DNA from: Dictyophora rubrovolvata
Lineage: Eukaryota; Basidiomycota; Agaricomycetes; Phallales; Phallaceae
Direction of reading: 5' to 3'
DNA: 64,000 bases
Assembly: GCA_029959195.1 (NCBI GenBank)
Contig: CP114124.1
Coordinates: forward strand, 620,001 to 684,000
Below, one piece after another: positions 12,876 to 26,180 of the stretch. Positions within the stretch are counted from its first letter, which is position 1, and each line of letters begins with the position of its first letter. A model generated the notes under the pieces. It saw only the letters and a program-made list of their open reading frames with translations. It had not been told where the DNA came from and searched no databases. Both the position numbers and the translations under genes were made by a program.

Positions 12876-13659
12876 TCAAAGGGTAGTCAGGGTCCGTAGG
12901 AAGAGGCTCAAAGCCGATAGAACGGCCACCACCCCCGGATTCACAGTATTCTGATCATGACGCAGATATGACGCATTTGTATCAATGCCATCTGAATGAC
13001 TTAGGAGAACTATCGCTTCGAACGCAACGCAGCTAAATTGTCGCTCCACATTGCAAAACTGGATCAACAAAGGCTCAATGGTATATGCAAGACATGCAAA
13101 CGCAACGCTCGGCAGTGAAGACATAGCTACCTGGAAAAGTAGAAAAAGGTGTTATCAGTGATATCAGCCACCAGAGGAAGCAGCCTGACTCATTAATAGT
13201 TGATAATACCATTACTCACCAATGTGAAAAGGGGAGACACACAGCATACATATAGTACGCGGGAATTCTGGCTTGAAAGGTATCTGAAGTATGTACCGTG
13301 AGGAACACTCCCGCGCACTCTCCCTTCTCTCCCTTCAACCTGCCCATACAGCCAATTTAAATCGATTTCGGTCATCCCAGCCAAGCGACACACGTGCAAA
13401 ATGCCGAAACATTGATTTCTGAATGCAGTTAGGACTTGTGACTAACGATCCCACATTTTGGCTCAGACAATAGGGTATTCGACTTCTTTCCCGACGACTG
13501 CCATTGCCACCTTCGTAAAGGTAAAACTAGATCCGGATAGAAGACCAACAGCCTCCCCCAGCTAACGCATTGACCAGTTGTCAAACAGATATCAAGGGCG
13601 GGTATCATTCGTGTTTTCCTTCTATGTAAAGGTGCAAGAATTGAGAAGTTGGGCACCAT
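12876..13659 (-). other. Possible unrecognised minus-strand gene or its remnant
   Basis: Three minus-strand open stretches lie in series (12876-13124, 13193-13399, 13429-13659). The first is preceded by a good polypyrimidine acceptor (TTTTTCTACTTTTCCAG) and encodes a fairly hydrophobic peptide beginning MSSLPSVAFACLAYTIEPLL. I cannot match it to a family, and no clear start-to-stop model emerges. It could be a real small gene, a non-coding RNA or chance. Confidence 0.2.
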
Positions 13660-16600
13660 TCCTAACTCGACTTAGTTTCAAGCCTGAGTGACCCTGTTTT
13701 GCTGACATACATACAATGCAGCTTCAAGACAAGTCTTATATGATCCTGTTTAAAACAACGCAACACAAATCGGACCCACGTACAATCATATATCAATAAG
13801 CACGATCTCTATTCAAGACACCATGATATGTCAAAGGGACGCTATTAGTAGCACCGGCTAGCACCTTCACACTGCAGAAAGATAGCGAATGCCTCGTTGC
13901 CTGTGATTTAAAGTTTGCTAAGATTCAGAGTCACACTCTGATTGGTTCACAGTTCCTTCGGCGACTTCAAGCTACTACCGCTGTATTCGCCAGTCAAAGA
14001 GATGCATCATACTCACATACTCACATACATACCTAGGAACATCATGCTTAATTGGGCATGGACGTCTTACCTATCGGAATGCAAAGCCGGACAGTATGGC
14101 AGTAGTTTTGATCCCGGTAGGCAGAAAGGAAGAATGGAACCTAATCCCACAAATGATAGCAAATGATCTGTCAGCGCTTCAGCGACCGAGGTCAAACCCG
14201 ATTCGTCGAATTTCATAGACCTTTAGGAGTTTCATTTTACCATATTCGAGAGTTTTTTAATCTACATACTAAGTATAGGGCCTGAGGTTTAACCGTTACT
14301 GCGCAAATTGAACCGTATTGACGTTTAAGTATAACGAACCAGCCACAAAACAAGGTTTACTAACCCGTGCCAGTGGTGGTGGTCAATTTGTTGGCGTCCA
14401 GACTTTTAGATTTCAACCGCGATTCCCCCTTTACTCAGTTCATAAAGTCAAACTTGGAAAAAACTCACACATCATGCGCAGCGATATCGACCCTGTAGTA
14501 ACAGCCACGGCTGCACTACGTAATAAAACTTGATGTCTATGAGAAGATTCTCAGAGTTTCCTCACAATGATCGAGATCTGCTATTGAACTGCGAAAACGA
14601 GTCAATATATTCCGGTGAAATCAGTGGTGCGATTCCTAAAGCAGGAGAATCTCAGCAATCAGAGTTGAAAAGGCACTTCGTCGTGCAAGAAGAACTTACC
14701 ATTAGGCTAAACATTAATTGAAGACGGTGGTACCGCATTTGCTTCATTTGATAAAAGTCCGACTTTTTTTCAAGACTTGAAATCCGTGATCCCGTCGACA
14801 TGAATGCCGTCGGAGTTATAAACTGAACGGAGTTGGCGGAGAGTGAAAAAAGACGTTGGCAGCTTCAGCCAAACTTCAGCCCTTTAACAAGGATATTCAT
14901 TGATGCCATGCATTCCTTTTACATCTACTCTTTCACACGAAATATCGTTCTTAATCTACGTGGGCGATTTTTGATTAGTGAACTTGACCCTTAGCCTCGG
15001 ACTGGCCGGAATGCGCATGCTCAAGCATAGTTCTCAATCATGACATTTCTGGCAACGATTTACTCTATATGTCAGTGTGATTTGTCCTATAAAAATCTCA
15101 TTTCACTAAAATCTCGCCCTAATTTCGCACAAACTGTGTTTCTTTCTTGGCCTGTTTCTTTTTCCCGTCACGGTGACTGGTCTTTGAATTAAAATTCTTT
15201 TCTCGGCGAAGAAGGATGAAACGCCCAAAAATTTGGGAGCTGGAAGAAAGGAAGTTGAATTTTAAATCTCGAATCTCGATATACATATATCAAGGTCTAA
15301 CACTTTGTTACTTTCACGTCCGCTCGTTGCTGTGTTATGTTCCTAAATTCTCCGAAAGGGGTTTCATAGAAATGAGGGAACTACTAATGAACTGAACTAT
15401 GAACGTTATATGAACTATGAACTATTTAATGAAACAGGAAACGAATTTGACGCGTATTCGGCCCCCCTTCTTCATGCATGCACTCGAAAAACATTCACAT
15501 TTTCGAATCCCCGTTCGGGAATTGGTTTTATCCGAAATTTAAAAGTCTTTTGATTAATGCTAGTATGCCGCCGCTATAGCTACGATCACTCTCCGCTGAC
15601 TGTTTTTTTTGGTTTAGGAAGTATGTATGTATCCGCGCGCCACTTCCGAGTCTACTACACTCGGTACAACGGTTTAATACACCATATCTGCAAACCTAAT
15701 TAAATAGCTGGAACGCAACTATCTACCTGAACTTAATCTACACATGTATCAAAAACCAAACCAAACCAAACCTCCGCCCGACCGATCGCGAGTCCGCTCA
15801 TCGGTCCTAATGGTGCTCATCATCACATCGAGGCACGCTGACCTAACTTGGCATTCACTCACCTTATACCTCCCTGCCTTTTTTCGCATTCCTGGGCCTT
15901 GTTATTATAACGGAAAGCAGGATCTAGCGTGTATATGTATGCCTGTCTGTGTTTCTCGTGCAGACCATGCAGATCATCATGATCTAGTCGCGCAACCAAC
16001 TCATCAAGATGCACAACTACTTCGTATCATGTATATCCATTGGACATTGGATTATGCAATCATGTTTCACGGGAGTGCGTGCCGGATGTATCGAAAATAT
16101 ACTGTAGAAACTTGCAGGCGAGGAGCAGAAGTATCGATAACGATTTGAATCACATGCTACCTATTCAGTTGGTCCTAATTCGAAGGGGGTGCCGCAGTGC
16201 TTCTATCTTGTGCTTTCCTAATTTGATCCTTCATCGACATCAGGTGGACGAAAAAAAAAATTTTAGACGCGTATTGGGAAGATGGGACATAGGTATGTAT
16301 GTATGTATGCAACAACAAAAGTGCCGGTTGCGCCACCCATATAAAAATTGATTAAACGTATATTCTTATATACCTAATGCAGTGCAGTGGTGTTTTTTTT
16401 TTTGGGTTTTTCGCTTGTGAACATATTATGCGCGCGCTAGTACTACCTCTTTTCTGATCGCCCTTTCCTTCCGTTCTTCGGTCTTCGGTCTTGGTGTTCT
16501 TTTTCCTTTTTCTCTCTTTTCCATGATGTCACGACCCATACCACCAGTCTTGGTATCGGTACCTTATGCATTATGTATTGGCGTCACCAGTCATACGTGC

Positions 16601-18588
16601 ATGCATGCACCGCACAATACATCGAAGTCCGAGTCGCAATTATGTATAATTCGCGCATATATATATTCTTTCTTTCCTCTATAATAGATGGTTGCCGATC
16701 TTTCTTAGATCTACATATACATATGGAATTTGCTCAAACAACCCTGCCCTGCCCTGCTTCAAGTTATAACCATAGCCATAGCCATGGCTATAATTCCACA
16801 CAATCATCGAAATTCGAATGAATGCTATTTCTAGCTCGCCTAGTCGGCCCGTATCCACAGCAAAAACAGCAAGAAAAAAAGAAAAAAAGAACTCGAACTT
16901 CTCAACTGGCCATGCGTGCATGTCAGTGCACGAGTCATGGATCTTCTCAGACGAAGACAAAGATTCCAAACGCAGTGCCACGCACATACATAATACATAA
17001 TACATACATGGTACATCCGTATATCCGTACTTACATCCGTTACATCTGGCAAGTCCTACCACAAAAGGCCTTCCCTCCGCCGTCCCTTTGTATACATATG
17101 TACTATCACGCAGGTTAGCCGATGTCGATGATCCAGATATGTACTTATGTATATATACATACATACTTAGTGGGGCCTGATGGCAGATGGAAGATCTCCT
17201 AGATCCTTATTATAGATCGTCCTTGGACGCTGATAATTGCACTATAATTGGAACATCATCTATCCAAGCATGCGCGTGTACTATTAGCGGACTATTACGG
17301 ACCTGTATGTATGTACGCACGCATTGCCTGTGATGAAAGTCACTTTTCCCCTGCGCGGTATGTACGTTATTCGATAATTCTCCACACGTAGATAATTGAT
17401 TCTAAGTACTATGTATATAGTTTAGATGCGTACATAGTACTGCGTTCTTACCGATTCCAGGTTGGATGATCTTGGATGTCCGTGATGTGTATATGTATGT
17501 ATTTAACTACGGTTCTCTCGTAAAAAAAAGAAAACATCTGAACACCGGGTCGACATATGCAATCAAATTTTTAATAATAATCAAGACACTGAACAACCTC
17601 GTTTAGTATCCGCATTTTTCGTATTAATTAAAGTCAGGTTCACAATGCTATTCAAAAGAGTGCGTATATCACCATTACCATTAGCCCCAAGTTTTTCTCC
17701 ATACTAGTTCCTGACTGATGAGGATAGACTAAGGGGGTGTTATCATCTCTGCAGAAAGACTTTCCTCACTGGGTTCGGGCGATACATACATAGTATAGTT
17801 ATATAAATATGTGTGCAGGTAAACGTTAGTACATACTAGCAACTAAAAGAAAAACTCCTCCTTATGTTAATTAAAATATCTATCTAGTCTAGGCTACTTA
17901 GCTGCTTGGCTCATAATTTCTTGTCTGGATATTCTGCAAATTCAGATAGCTTCCCTCTTCGCTCGCTCACGCTCAAGATTCGGCGCTCTGCAGTGGAAAA
18001 ATTATCATTATACAGCGGTGAGGTGGAAGGTGATGTATACATACATATAATATCGCTAAAAAAATATATAACTTCACCGTAATAGAACGAAAATCGGATC
18101 CCCGATCGATATCCTTTCCTTTTTTTGAATGAAGCTGTCACAAAAATAATATAGGACCGGGTTGACGATCGTATTCATTTGTTTTTTCTTTCTTCCTTTC
18201 CTTTCCTTTCAAAACCAGAAAGGAATGTCAATGTCAATCGGTCAAAATCGACAATTTGAAGTCAAGCCGAACCATTGAAACCAAACCAAAAACAATCGAG
18301 TGGGAAGTCTCCGTATTTTTTATTATTATAATATTATTGTTATTACTTTTTTAATGTTACAGGTGCGGCGTTGGCCAAGGACTCATTATTATTATCTCTA
18401 CCCTCACCCTCAGCTCTCCGAGTCCGTCTATTGAAATTGAAGTACTATTACTCATTAGGTCGTAGATGATTTGCCAAGTTTTAAGGATCCGAACGTCGAA
18501 CGAACGAAGGCTATTCTTGTTTAGCAAATAGAGTTTTTTTCTTGTGGTACCCGGTAGGTCAAATTCATTTTATTGCATCAGCAGAGAG

Positions 18589-18623
18589 TAGATGTTAGAT
18601 GTTAGATGTTAGATGTTAGATAG
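18589..18623. repeat. TAGATGT heptanucleotide tandem repeat
   Basis: About five head-to-tail copies of TAGATGT in the non-coding region upstream of the Zn-cluster regulator. No spacer structure, so not a CRISPR; an ordinary minisatellite seed. Confidence 0.85.
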
Positions 18624-20519
18624 AACAGATCAGCTGACAACTTGGTTTCTTTTTTTTCGTTTTCGGAGTTTCGCTGCCAAGGACTATGTATGTATGTACG
18701 TATCACAGCACGGGTGACGCGATTTCCTTTTTTTGTCGTCTGTTTTCCTGTAGGGGGAAGGGGCCAAGGACGAACGAAGGACGAGTTATGACGCGGACGA
18801 ACGAGCCGGGTCTTCTGACCACTGGCAGGGTATGTACATATGTATATACATTTTTGTCAGCGCGTCATAAAAGTAATACATTATCAATCACAATTGGGAG
18901 AGGAAGGGGGATCTCAAATCTTGAACACGTGAATCTGTCAAATCATTCGATCTGAGTAGTTGAATTGCCAGTTAACTTGTGGATGTGGTGTGAGATTCAA
19001 GTTCGCCAGAATACTCACACGAAAAAAACAGTAGACTCGGAAGGAGAGAGAGAGAAGAAGAAGAAGAAGAAGAATTTTTCTCGGGACTTGTTCTGTCCAG
19101 GATCCGGAGCGATTAAAATTAGGATACTACGTCGGATACGTTTAGAAGCTGAGCTGGGTAATTCTGGTCTAGTCCATAGGTAGCAAGGGTAAGGGCATCA
19201 TCACTGTCGCGCGTGATTTGTACTATGGGGTACGCGACATTCACTACTAAACAGTATTCACTTAAGTATATAGTAGGTATGTATAGGTACTTATTTATAT
19301 ATTCTATTTTGATTCTGCCCCACCTGCCGGCTCGTTATTTCAATTACGATTGCAATTGCGATTGCGATGTCACCCCCATCATTTTCATTATCATTCTACG
19401 GAACGAGTCGCGATGGTCATGGTCGTAAGGGGTTGGTAGTACAGTACTTGTCCATCATCATTGTATGACCCACCACCCCGCCCCGACCGCGCCGTGTATA
19501 CCTTAGGCAATGCTACATACTTGGAAATTCTCCCTTTGGTTTTTCCGACAAAGTTTCGTGGTAGGATGGAGATAAGCGAGATGCTCGTTTATGATTTGTG
19601 GATGTGTTTTTTCTTCGGAGAAATGAAGGGTATACACTACTATAACGCTAGCTTCGAGATACGGCGTCCGATCCGCTCCCTCCCTCTGTCAAATGTGTGT
19701 GGTGTGTGTGTGTGTGTGTATGGCATAAATGTCCATGTCAGAGCTGGCTACTAATAGTGCGCGCGCGGGGGTTTCCGAGCTAGAACGCGCAATAAAACAC
19801 CTCGTGTAAAACACGTTTTCGACGAGTTGGTAATAACCAATTTCCAACTGCTTTGAACTTTCCTCATCAATGCTGCATCATTATCATCATCAATCATCGT
19901 CATCGTTATCATTTCGGAACTTAGACTCTCCATCGATGGAGGATCAGCGAGAGAAAATGTTTCATTTTTATCTATTGAAAGAAAAAGGACTGGGTTTTCT
20001 TCTATCTGGAGCCTGGTTTGGGAAGTTGAACCGAGGTTTCCCAGAAAAAGAAAAAGGAAGAGGAAGAGTATATTAAAAAAAGATGATCATGCCAGAAAGA
20101 ACTGATATATCGGTAAAGCGATTTTTTGTTTTTGTAAGTAAGGTTGACAATGCACAGTTTTTTTTGCGAGAAAGAGAAGGAAAGAGAGGGAAGAGGAAGA
20201 AGAAGCTCCGATCTGCGATATCTTGATATCCCAGCCGCTGAAAGCTAATCGCCGTTCCGGAAGAGATGGCCGGTTTGGGGAAAAAAAAATACAATTCAAG
20301 AGTGAAGAAAACTGTCGATGACTTTTCCATCCTCGGATTTTAGTTTTCCTTGTGAATTTTTTTTTCTCTCGTTGTCATCAGCTTTTGGCGGCCCTCCGCC
20401 AACCTGTATGTATGTAATAAAGAAATGCACAAGGGAAGAAAAAAGGTTAGAGTTTTAGAAATGGGAGGGACGATGAGTCCATTATTTGCAGGGTGGAAAT
20501 GCAATAAGAAGAAAGAAGA

Positions 20520-20539
20520 AATATATATATATATATATT
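20520..20539. repeat. AT dinucleotide microsatellite
   Basis: An uninterrupted alternating A/T run of about 18-20 bases within the same gene-free stretch. Confidence 0.85.
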
Positions 20540-21824
20540 ATTTGTTTACTCTGGATTATTAAAATATGATGTGTATGGCGTGTGCATAACCAATTGGAAG
20601 GACTATTATGCTTCGATAACTCGGTTTAGTCCTGGTGAGCTGGCAAGGGTAGTAATATGATCATTCGGTACAGTGCTAAGTTCATATTAGAACGGGTGTG
20701 TTATGAATGTAGCAATACGACATCCCAAAGGTTGACATCATCCATATCCATCTGCATCAGCATTCTGCTCATGATCATATACCTTGCTTACACGTAACCG
20801 GCCGGACAACGTTGTTGGCAACTCGTGTGTTTTCTGTGTTCTGACCACCGCCTTCCAAACCAGTGCCGAAGAGATTCAGAGAGTGTGTGTGCGTGTGTGT
20901 GCAGCCAAGACGGACGGGCGAATTACGTGTAAGGTTTAAAGAAATGTAGGTATGTGTACGTTTGGAGAAGTAAGCGGAATGGGAGATATTTATATATGAG
21001 AAATGAGTAGTATGTAATGACGAGTAACTAGTGATTATTGCTGTTGGAGGGGTGAAAGGGCACATCACTAGTATTAGTAGTTATTATTGCCGCGCACGAC
21101 CGAGTCAACTGGCGAGCCCGGCCCAGCCCAGCCCAGGCTGAGTATGTGTAGCAAGCGTTTTTTTCCAGTGGGAAAGTAAGTGTGCCGGCATCAGAATTCT
21201 TCTCTCGGGAATAATTAATGTGATATTGCCAGAAAAGGGGCGGATCGAACATATGGACGAATTATACTACATATATAATAGAACCGACGGCGTCGGTAGA
21301 TGAGGAATGTATACAATTTCAATATACAATTAGCATGTGTGTGTTTGTGTGTATGTTATGATAATATAGCAGGACTAGTCTATTGGGTGTATAGCACACA
21401 TGTCCAAAGCAGCTGTAGCCTTTTTATTCTCTCCAGGTTTTGTTCCCAGGCACACCAGACCCATGGAAATACAACCTAGCTCACGAAATATAAAACTATT
21501 TATTTTATTTTATTCCATTTTATTTTCCCCGTGCGGCGCCTAAAGAGTCCGCAAGGAGAGAGACCCAAGGGGAAATAATATACCACGCATCATTTGCATT
21601 TGCACACACACACACACCCTGCAGCTGTTTGCTGATTTTTGATTTGTTTTTGATTTTCTTGTGATCGGCTTTCGGTTTCTTTTTGGGAACTTTATTATAC
21701 GAGGAGAGGAGAGAAGAAGGACTGCAGGCAACGAGGTCCCTGCGGACTTGGCCACTTGACTTGTCGTTGTCACGCACTGTGTCACACTGTCATCAACCTC
21801 ATTGAATGCACTTGAAACACTCGG

Positions 21825-22085
21825 TCTGAATCGCTCTCTCTCCCTTTTATTCCTTTCTTCTTTTATATCCTCTCTCATCTCGTCCTCCCAACCCATTGTC
21901 TTCCTTTTCTCCTCAACCATCTCATCATCCTCATCTCCATCTTCATCTTCACCATCTCCGTGTCGACACACAAAAACCCACCACCTTGTCCAATTTGCTA
22001 TAAAATCCCACCCTTTAAACTTTTCTCTTTTTCTCTCTCTCCGTCTGACCATACTTTTTTTCCCGACACCTCTTTTGACCGTTAT
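21825..22085 (+). promoter_or_regulatory. Pyrimidine-rich leader/promoter of the Zn-cluster regulator
   Basis: About 260 bases made almost entirely of C and T on the coding strand (runs such as CTCTCTCTCCCTTTTATTCC). CT-rich tracts just upstream of the start are a known feature of fungal promoters and leaders. The long complementary minus-strand open frame is a by-product of this composition. Confidence 0.55.
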
Positions 22086-22141
22086 TCCCCGTGGCGCAAA
22101 TAATTTCTCCGTTCTTGTCGGCGGCTCAGCCCGCCGTGCCC

Positions 22142-25100
22142 ATGGGGGCATCGCGTCTCGATTCGTGGCAGCAAGGTGGTAATCGTAGCCGCAGGAAGGC
22201 TTGTGGTGAATGCAGAAGGTTGAAGCTTCGTTGCGAAAAGGTAATTCGTCTGCATTTGTCCAATTTCATCCTACTGGGGTCTCTCGCTTAACCGCCGTTT
22301 TTTTTAAAAACATCGTTTCACAGGTATTTCCATGTAAGTTCATATCCTGCTTTTCATCCTCCTCGCGTTCTGTACACTCCATGACATGCATACTCAAATA
22401 CCTCTCTCTTAATCCCTAGGTGAAAGCTGTCAAAAGCGAGGGTAAATAAATCACCGCTCTATTTCGAGAAAAGAAATCGCTTCTTTGCTCATGAATTTCA
22501 TTCGATGTTGTTTACTCCAGTTGTGCTGCAATATGTCCCGATGGATCATTCATGAAGGGCACGCGGTATGCATGAGTTTCCCCTTTTTCCCTCTTTCCCG
22601 TTTCCCCCTTCCGATTTGGCAGAATTCATCCACCCAACCTTCTTCTCTTCACTCATGCCCTATACCTCTATAGATCTCTCAAGACAAGCGCCCTAAAACT
22701 CCACGAGAAGATGGCTCAGATGTCCGCTAGGATTCACGAGCTAGAAGAAGCTCTCGCCCGAATACAGGCTTCCGTATCCGCCGAGCCCCACCCTCTACTC
22801 CAGCCCATCGACGACGACGACGAACGCTCCAAGAGTCCTATCCCCATCGCCGCCCTTATCGAGGCCAACGTGCCTCCCACTGAAACACCCGATGATCTGG
22901 CTGAAGCTTTAGGCACTCTGACCATCCGCCCGTTTGGCGAATCACAGTTCCATGGTGATACTGCTTCCTCCGAGGTTAGCCCTTTCGTCCGTTCGTCACC
23001 CGATAATGCTGATAATAACTGAATCCACATCATCACCATCAAATCTCTAGTACTTGTTACAGGTACATTGTCCCCTCATCTCTCTCTCTCTCTCGCGTGT
23101 ACTAACCAAGCTATATCACCTCTGCTCCCCCCCCTAGGTAAACTCGGATCAACACATCCTCGCATCTCATGGCAGCTGGGATCAAAGCACCCGCGCATCG
23201 AAATTACCTCCCGATCTCATCCTCTTCAGCGTCCTCTTCCCGTTTCCCCCTTCTATCATGGGCGAACCGGTAGGCACAGACCGTTTCCTCCCATTCCTAC
23301 CGGACTACCAAGAAGCGCTTCGAATATCCGAAGTATACTTTGACCATTTCTCTTGGTGGTACGTACACTACTACCGCACATCTCTCGATCACATCACATC
23401 ACATCACTCAATAATAACCTCTTTTTTAATTTTTTTTATATATCTTTTCTTTTCTTTATTCTCACGCTCATTGTTACCTTCTATTTACAGCAGTCTTCCC
23501 GTTTCGCGAGAGGAGCTATACGACATATTAAGAAACGAGATTTACATTGACACACAGCACCCTCATACACTTAACAAGATCAGTCTTCATAAGCTCGCGG
23601 TGGTGTTAATGGTTTTCGCCGTTGGCTGTCTTTTCGATATTGAGCGGCCTGTTTGTTCGTCGGATGCGGAAGATTATCATTCGCTTGCTCGTGCGGCGCT
23701 TTGCGGAGAGCAGATCTTTAATAGTACTTCAATTGAATGTGTTCAAGCAATGGTTCGTTTTTTGGGTTCCTCCTCTTGCCAAGAATTTTTTTTTTTTTTT
23801 TTTCTGATTTGTGTTTTTTTTTTTCAGTCTCTTATGGTTTGGTACATGCGGATGTACGTCGATCGTGTCTCTTCCTTTCCTCTTTTCTTTACCTTTTTGT
23901 TCATCCGTATATATTTAGGTGTCCTGGACAACGAAGCACCGGATATTTATGGTCATTCTCAGGACTCTTATCAAAACTTGTGCAAGCGGTGCGTGTTTTT
24001 GATTGATTCTTCGAGATTATTCTTCTTCTCCACTGTTTATCCTTTTTGCGTGTGGGGTTTTAATATTGATTCTCATATTTTATTTATTTTTAGATCGGTC
24101 TACGTTAGTGTTTTTTTTTAAAAAAAATTGTCGTTCTTGGTTTGCTAAAAATATACGGATGCCTTGTGTTTTTTTTTAGATCGAGAGCCAACAATGAAGT
24201 TTTTTTCTCCTGCTGAGATTTTACGACGGCAGACGACGTTTTGGGAATATATCAGGTGCATTTTTTATTATTTGAGTTTTCAAGTTAGGAGGGTGATTTA
24301 TTCTTTTGTTTAGTGGTGACGTTTGGCAGGTAATGTCATTGTTGTTGGTCAAACATATTGTTCTATATTTTTATACGTATTCTGCGGTAGAGCTTTGTGT
24401 TTGGACGACCTAGTAGCATGGTCTTTACTCAAATTGATTGTAAAAAACCTCGCGAGGTTCCAGGGCACGTAGGTGCTCCACAAGGACTATGTACGTTACG
24501 CCGGTATTTTCTCTCTTTCTTCAAGAGCCCCGTGACTCAAATCCCTGGTTTTCTAGTTTATCGGTAACCTTTTTTTTTTCCCCTTCGGATGGTGCTGTTC
24601 TAACCATTTCTCAACAAAAACACCCTGGTTTTTTTCTTTCTTAGATGGAAATACGGATTCACTAATCTGGTGGGAGACGTACTTTCATCGACAACAGGCG
24701 CGACGACGACGAATTATAAAGGGATATGCGAACTGGAACGAAAAATCCGGGAATATCCCATTCCACCGGAATTGCATTTCCCAGAAGATGTATCCCCTAC
24801 TACACTGTTCAACGAAGAACATATTACACAGACGTTACAACGGTTTATCATCCGATTATGGCAAAACGCTAGTACGTGCTTTCATCATCTCATTTTCTCT
24901 TGTTCTAAAAAAAAAAATTAATTGGATTTTGTTTGTTTGTTTGTCTGTGCGCAGCAATTATGTACATTCATCGGCGGTTCGTCGTTCAGGCTATTCGAAT
25001 TAATGCAGAAGATCCGGCAAAATCGCCGTATGGACAATCTGTTCATTCTGCGTTTGATAGTGCATGCAAGCATATTCAGGATTTGATCACTTTGTATTCT

Positions 25101-26180
25101 GCCCATCCGAGACTTGTGGCGAGGATGCATCCTTATTGGACACATTCGTTTTCCGCGGCGGTGAGTAATTTTTTTTTTTTTGGCATTAGCCGGGATAACG
25201 GAATGTCCGCTGACTGTTTCTTTCTTCCTTCTTTTCCGGTTAGATTGTGCTTGGTGCGTTGGTAGCCCGTAGTCCGTCGTGTGCATATGCACCTGAGGCG
25301 ATGCACTATCTCGAAGAAGCGCTTGTTATCTTCCGGGATGGGGACGGCCAGACTGTTCAACCTCCGACGGCTGTTGTACGTGTTTTTCATTTCATATAAT
25401 AATATTCGTCCTCTTTGATTCTCACTTTTGATTCTTCTTTTCTTTTTTTTTTCTTTTGACCAAATATAGGAAGTATTAAACAATTTGCATCGGAAAGCTT
25501 TGCATGCCCTTTCGCAACGAGAGAGCTTCCATGAATCCGAACAACATATTTCGGAGGAGTATGTTGCTCTTGGTGCGTTAGGGCAGGTTTTGGAACCTGT
25601 TAGTGTTGGTGTTGGTGTTGGTGTTAATGGCATGAACGGATCTTCATCTCCTCCTTCGTCTTCGTCCGTTCATCCCGCGAACGGAAACGGGGAAGATGCA
25701 TACGTGTACGGACCCGGGAACCATAATAATAGTCATAGCCATAACCACGCCCATCATAACGGACATCATAATAATCACAATCACACTCACAATCACGTAC
25801 ATCCCCACTCGCATTCTCACAGTCACAATCACCACAATCATCACACCAATCATCGAGGTCTTCCGACATCCTCACCGACAGAGATATATCATCAAGGAGG
25901 TGGTGGTGGTGGTAATGGTGGTGGTGGAAGTGGATCAAGACAAGGGTTGTCGCATCAGGATCATGCGGCACATGCTGCGCAGTGGATGCAGCAGCAGGCT
26001 TATTTCCCTTCGCGATCGAGTATGGATGCTAGTAGTAATAGTAATAATGGTGGTGGTAGTAATGCGGGTTTGGATGTTCCGGATACGCCCTCGTCGAGTG
26101 GAACTGGGTATGATGTTGTACCCGGCTTGGAAGGACAGGCGGATTGGCAGCATGGGTTTATGGAGTCTATGGGTGTTTGA
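22142..26180 (+). CDS. Zn2Cys6 fungal-specific transcription factor with His/Asn-rich tail
   Basis: Nuclear DNA-binding regulator. The start is taken at ATG 22142; an in-frame GTG at 22091 is not used in eukaryotes. The zinc cluster is built from four exons: RKACGECRRLKLRCEK, then VFPC from a 10-nt microexon (22324-22333), CESCQKRG, and GCAAICPDGSFMKGTR, giving the six cysteines. A coiled-coil linker follows (HEKMAQMSARIHELEEALAR), then the Fungal_trans middle homology domain: FLPFLPDYQEALRISEVYFD, HKLAVVLMVFAVGCLFDIER, GLHREPTMKFFSPAE (with a second 10-nt microexon at 24094-24103) and WQSFVFGRPSSM. The C-terminal exon (25470-26180) has a tract of about 40 residues dominated by His and Asn, then Gly/Ser-rich sequence, ending MESMGV. 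Target genes are unknown. More than ten short introns; a few internal borders (24.2-24.65 kb) are uncertain. Confidence 0.9.

Larger units (their letters stand above)
13660..22141. other. 8.4-kb stretch without recognisable genes
   Basis: No open frame here has a domain I recognise. Open frames at 13942-14166, 14318-14533 and 14530-14721 are short and compositionally ordinary. From 15.6 kb on the sequence is scattered with GTATGTATGT/ACATACATAC tetranucleotide tracts, poly-T runs, a TAGATGT tandem (18589-18623), a GAA tract (near 19055), a GT tract (near 19700) and an AT tract (near 20520). The last 300 bases are a pyrimidine-rich leader of the next gene. It may hold regulatory sites or long non-coding RNA, which I cannot show. 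Confidence 0.5.

Noticed and set aside
18589-18623. Short regular repeats that might suggest a CRISPR array
   Set aside because: Head-to-tail heptamers without spacers in a eukaryotic genome; a minisatellite.
21540-22151. 203-codon minus-strand frame upstream of the regulator
   Set aside because: Complement of a pyrimidine-rich leader, giving Arg/Glu/Lys-rich low-complexity sequence; no domain or start context.
21802-22182. Plus-strand frame read as a Ser/Leu-rich protein
   Set aside because: It begins at TTG and follows the CT-rich leader; it overlaps the regulator start in another frame.
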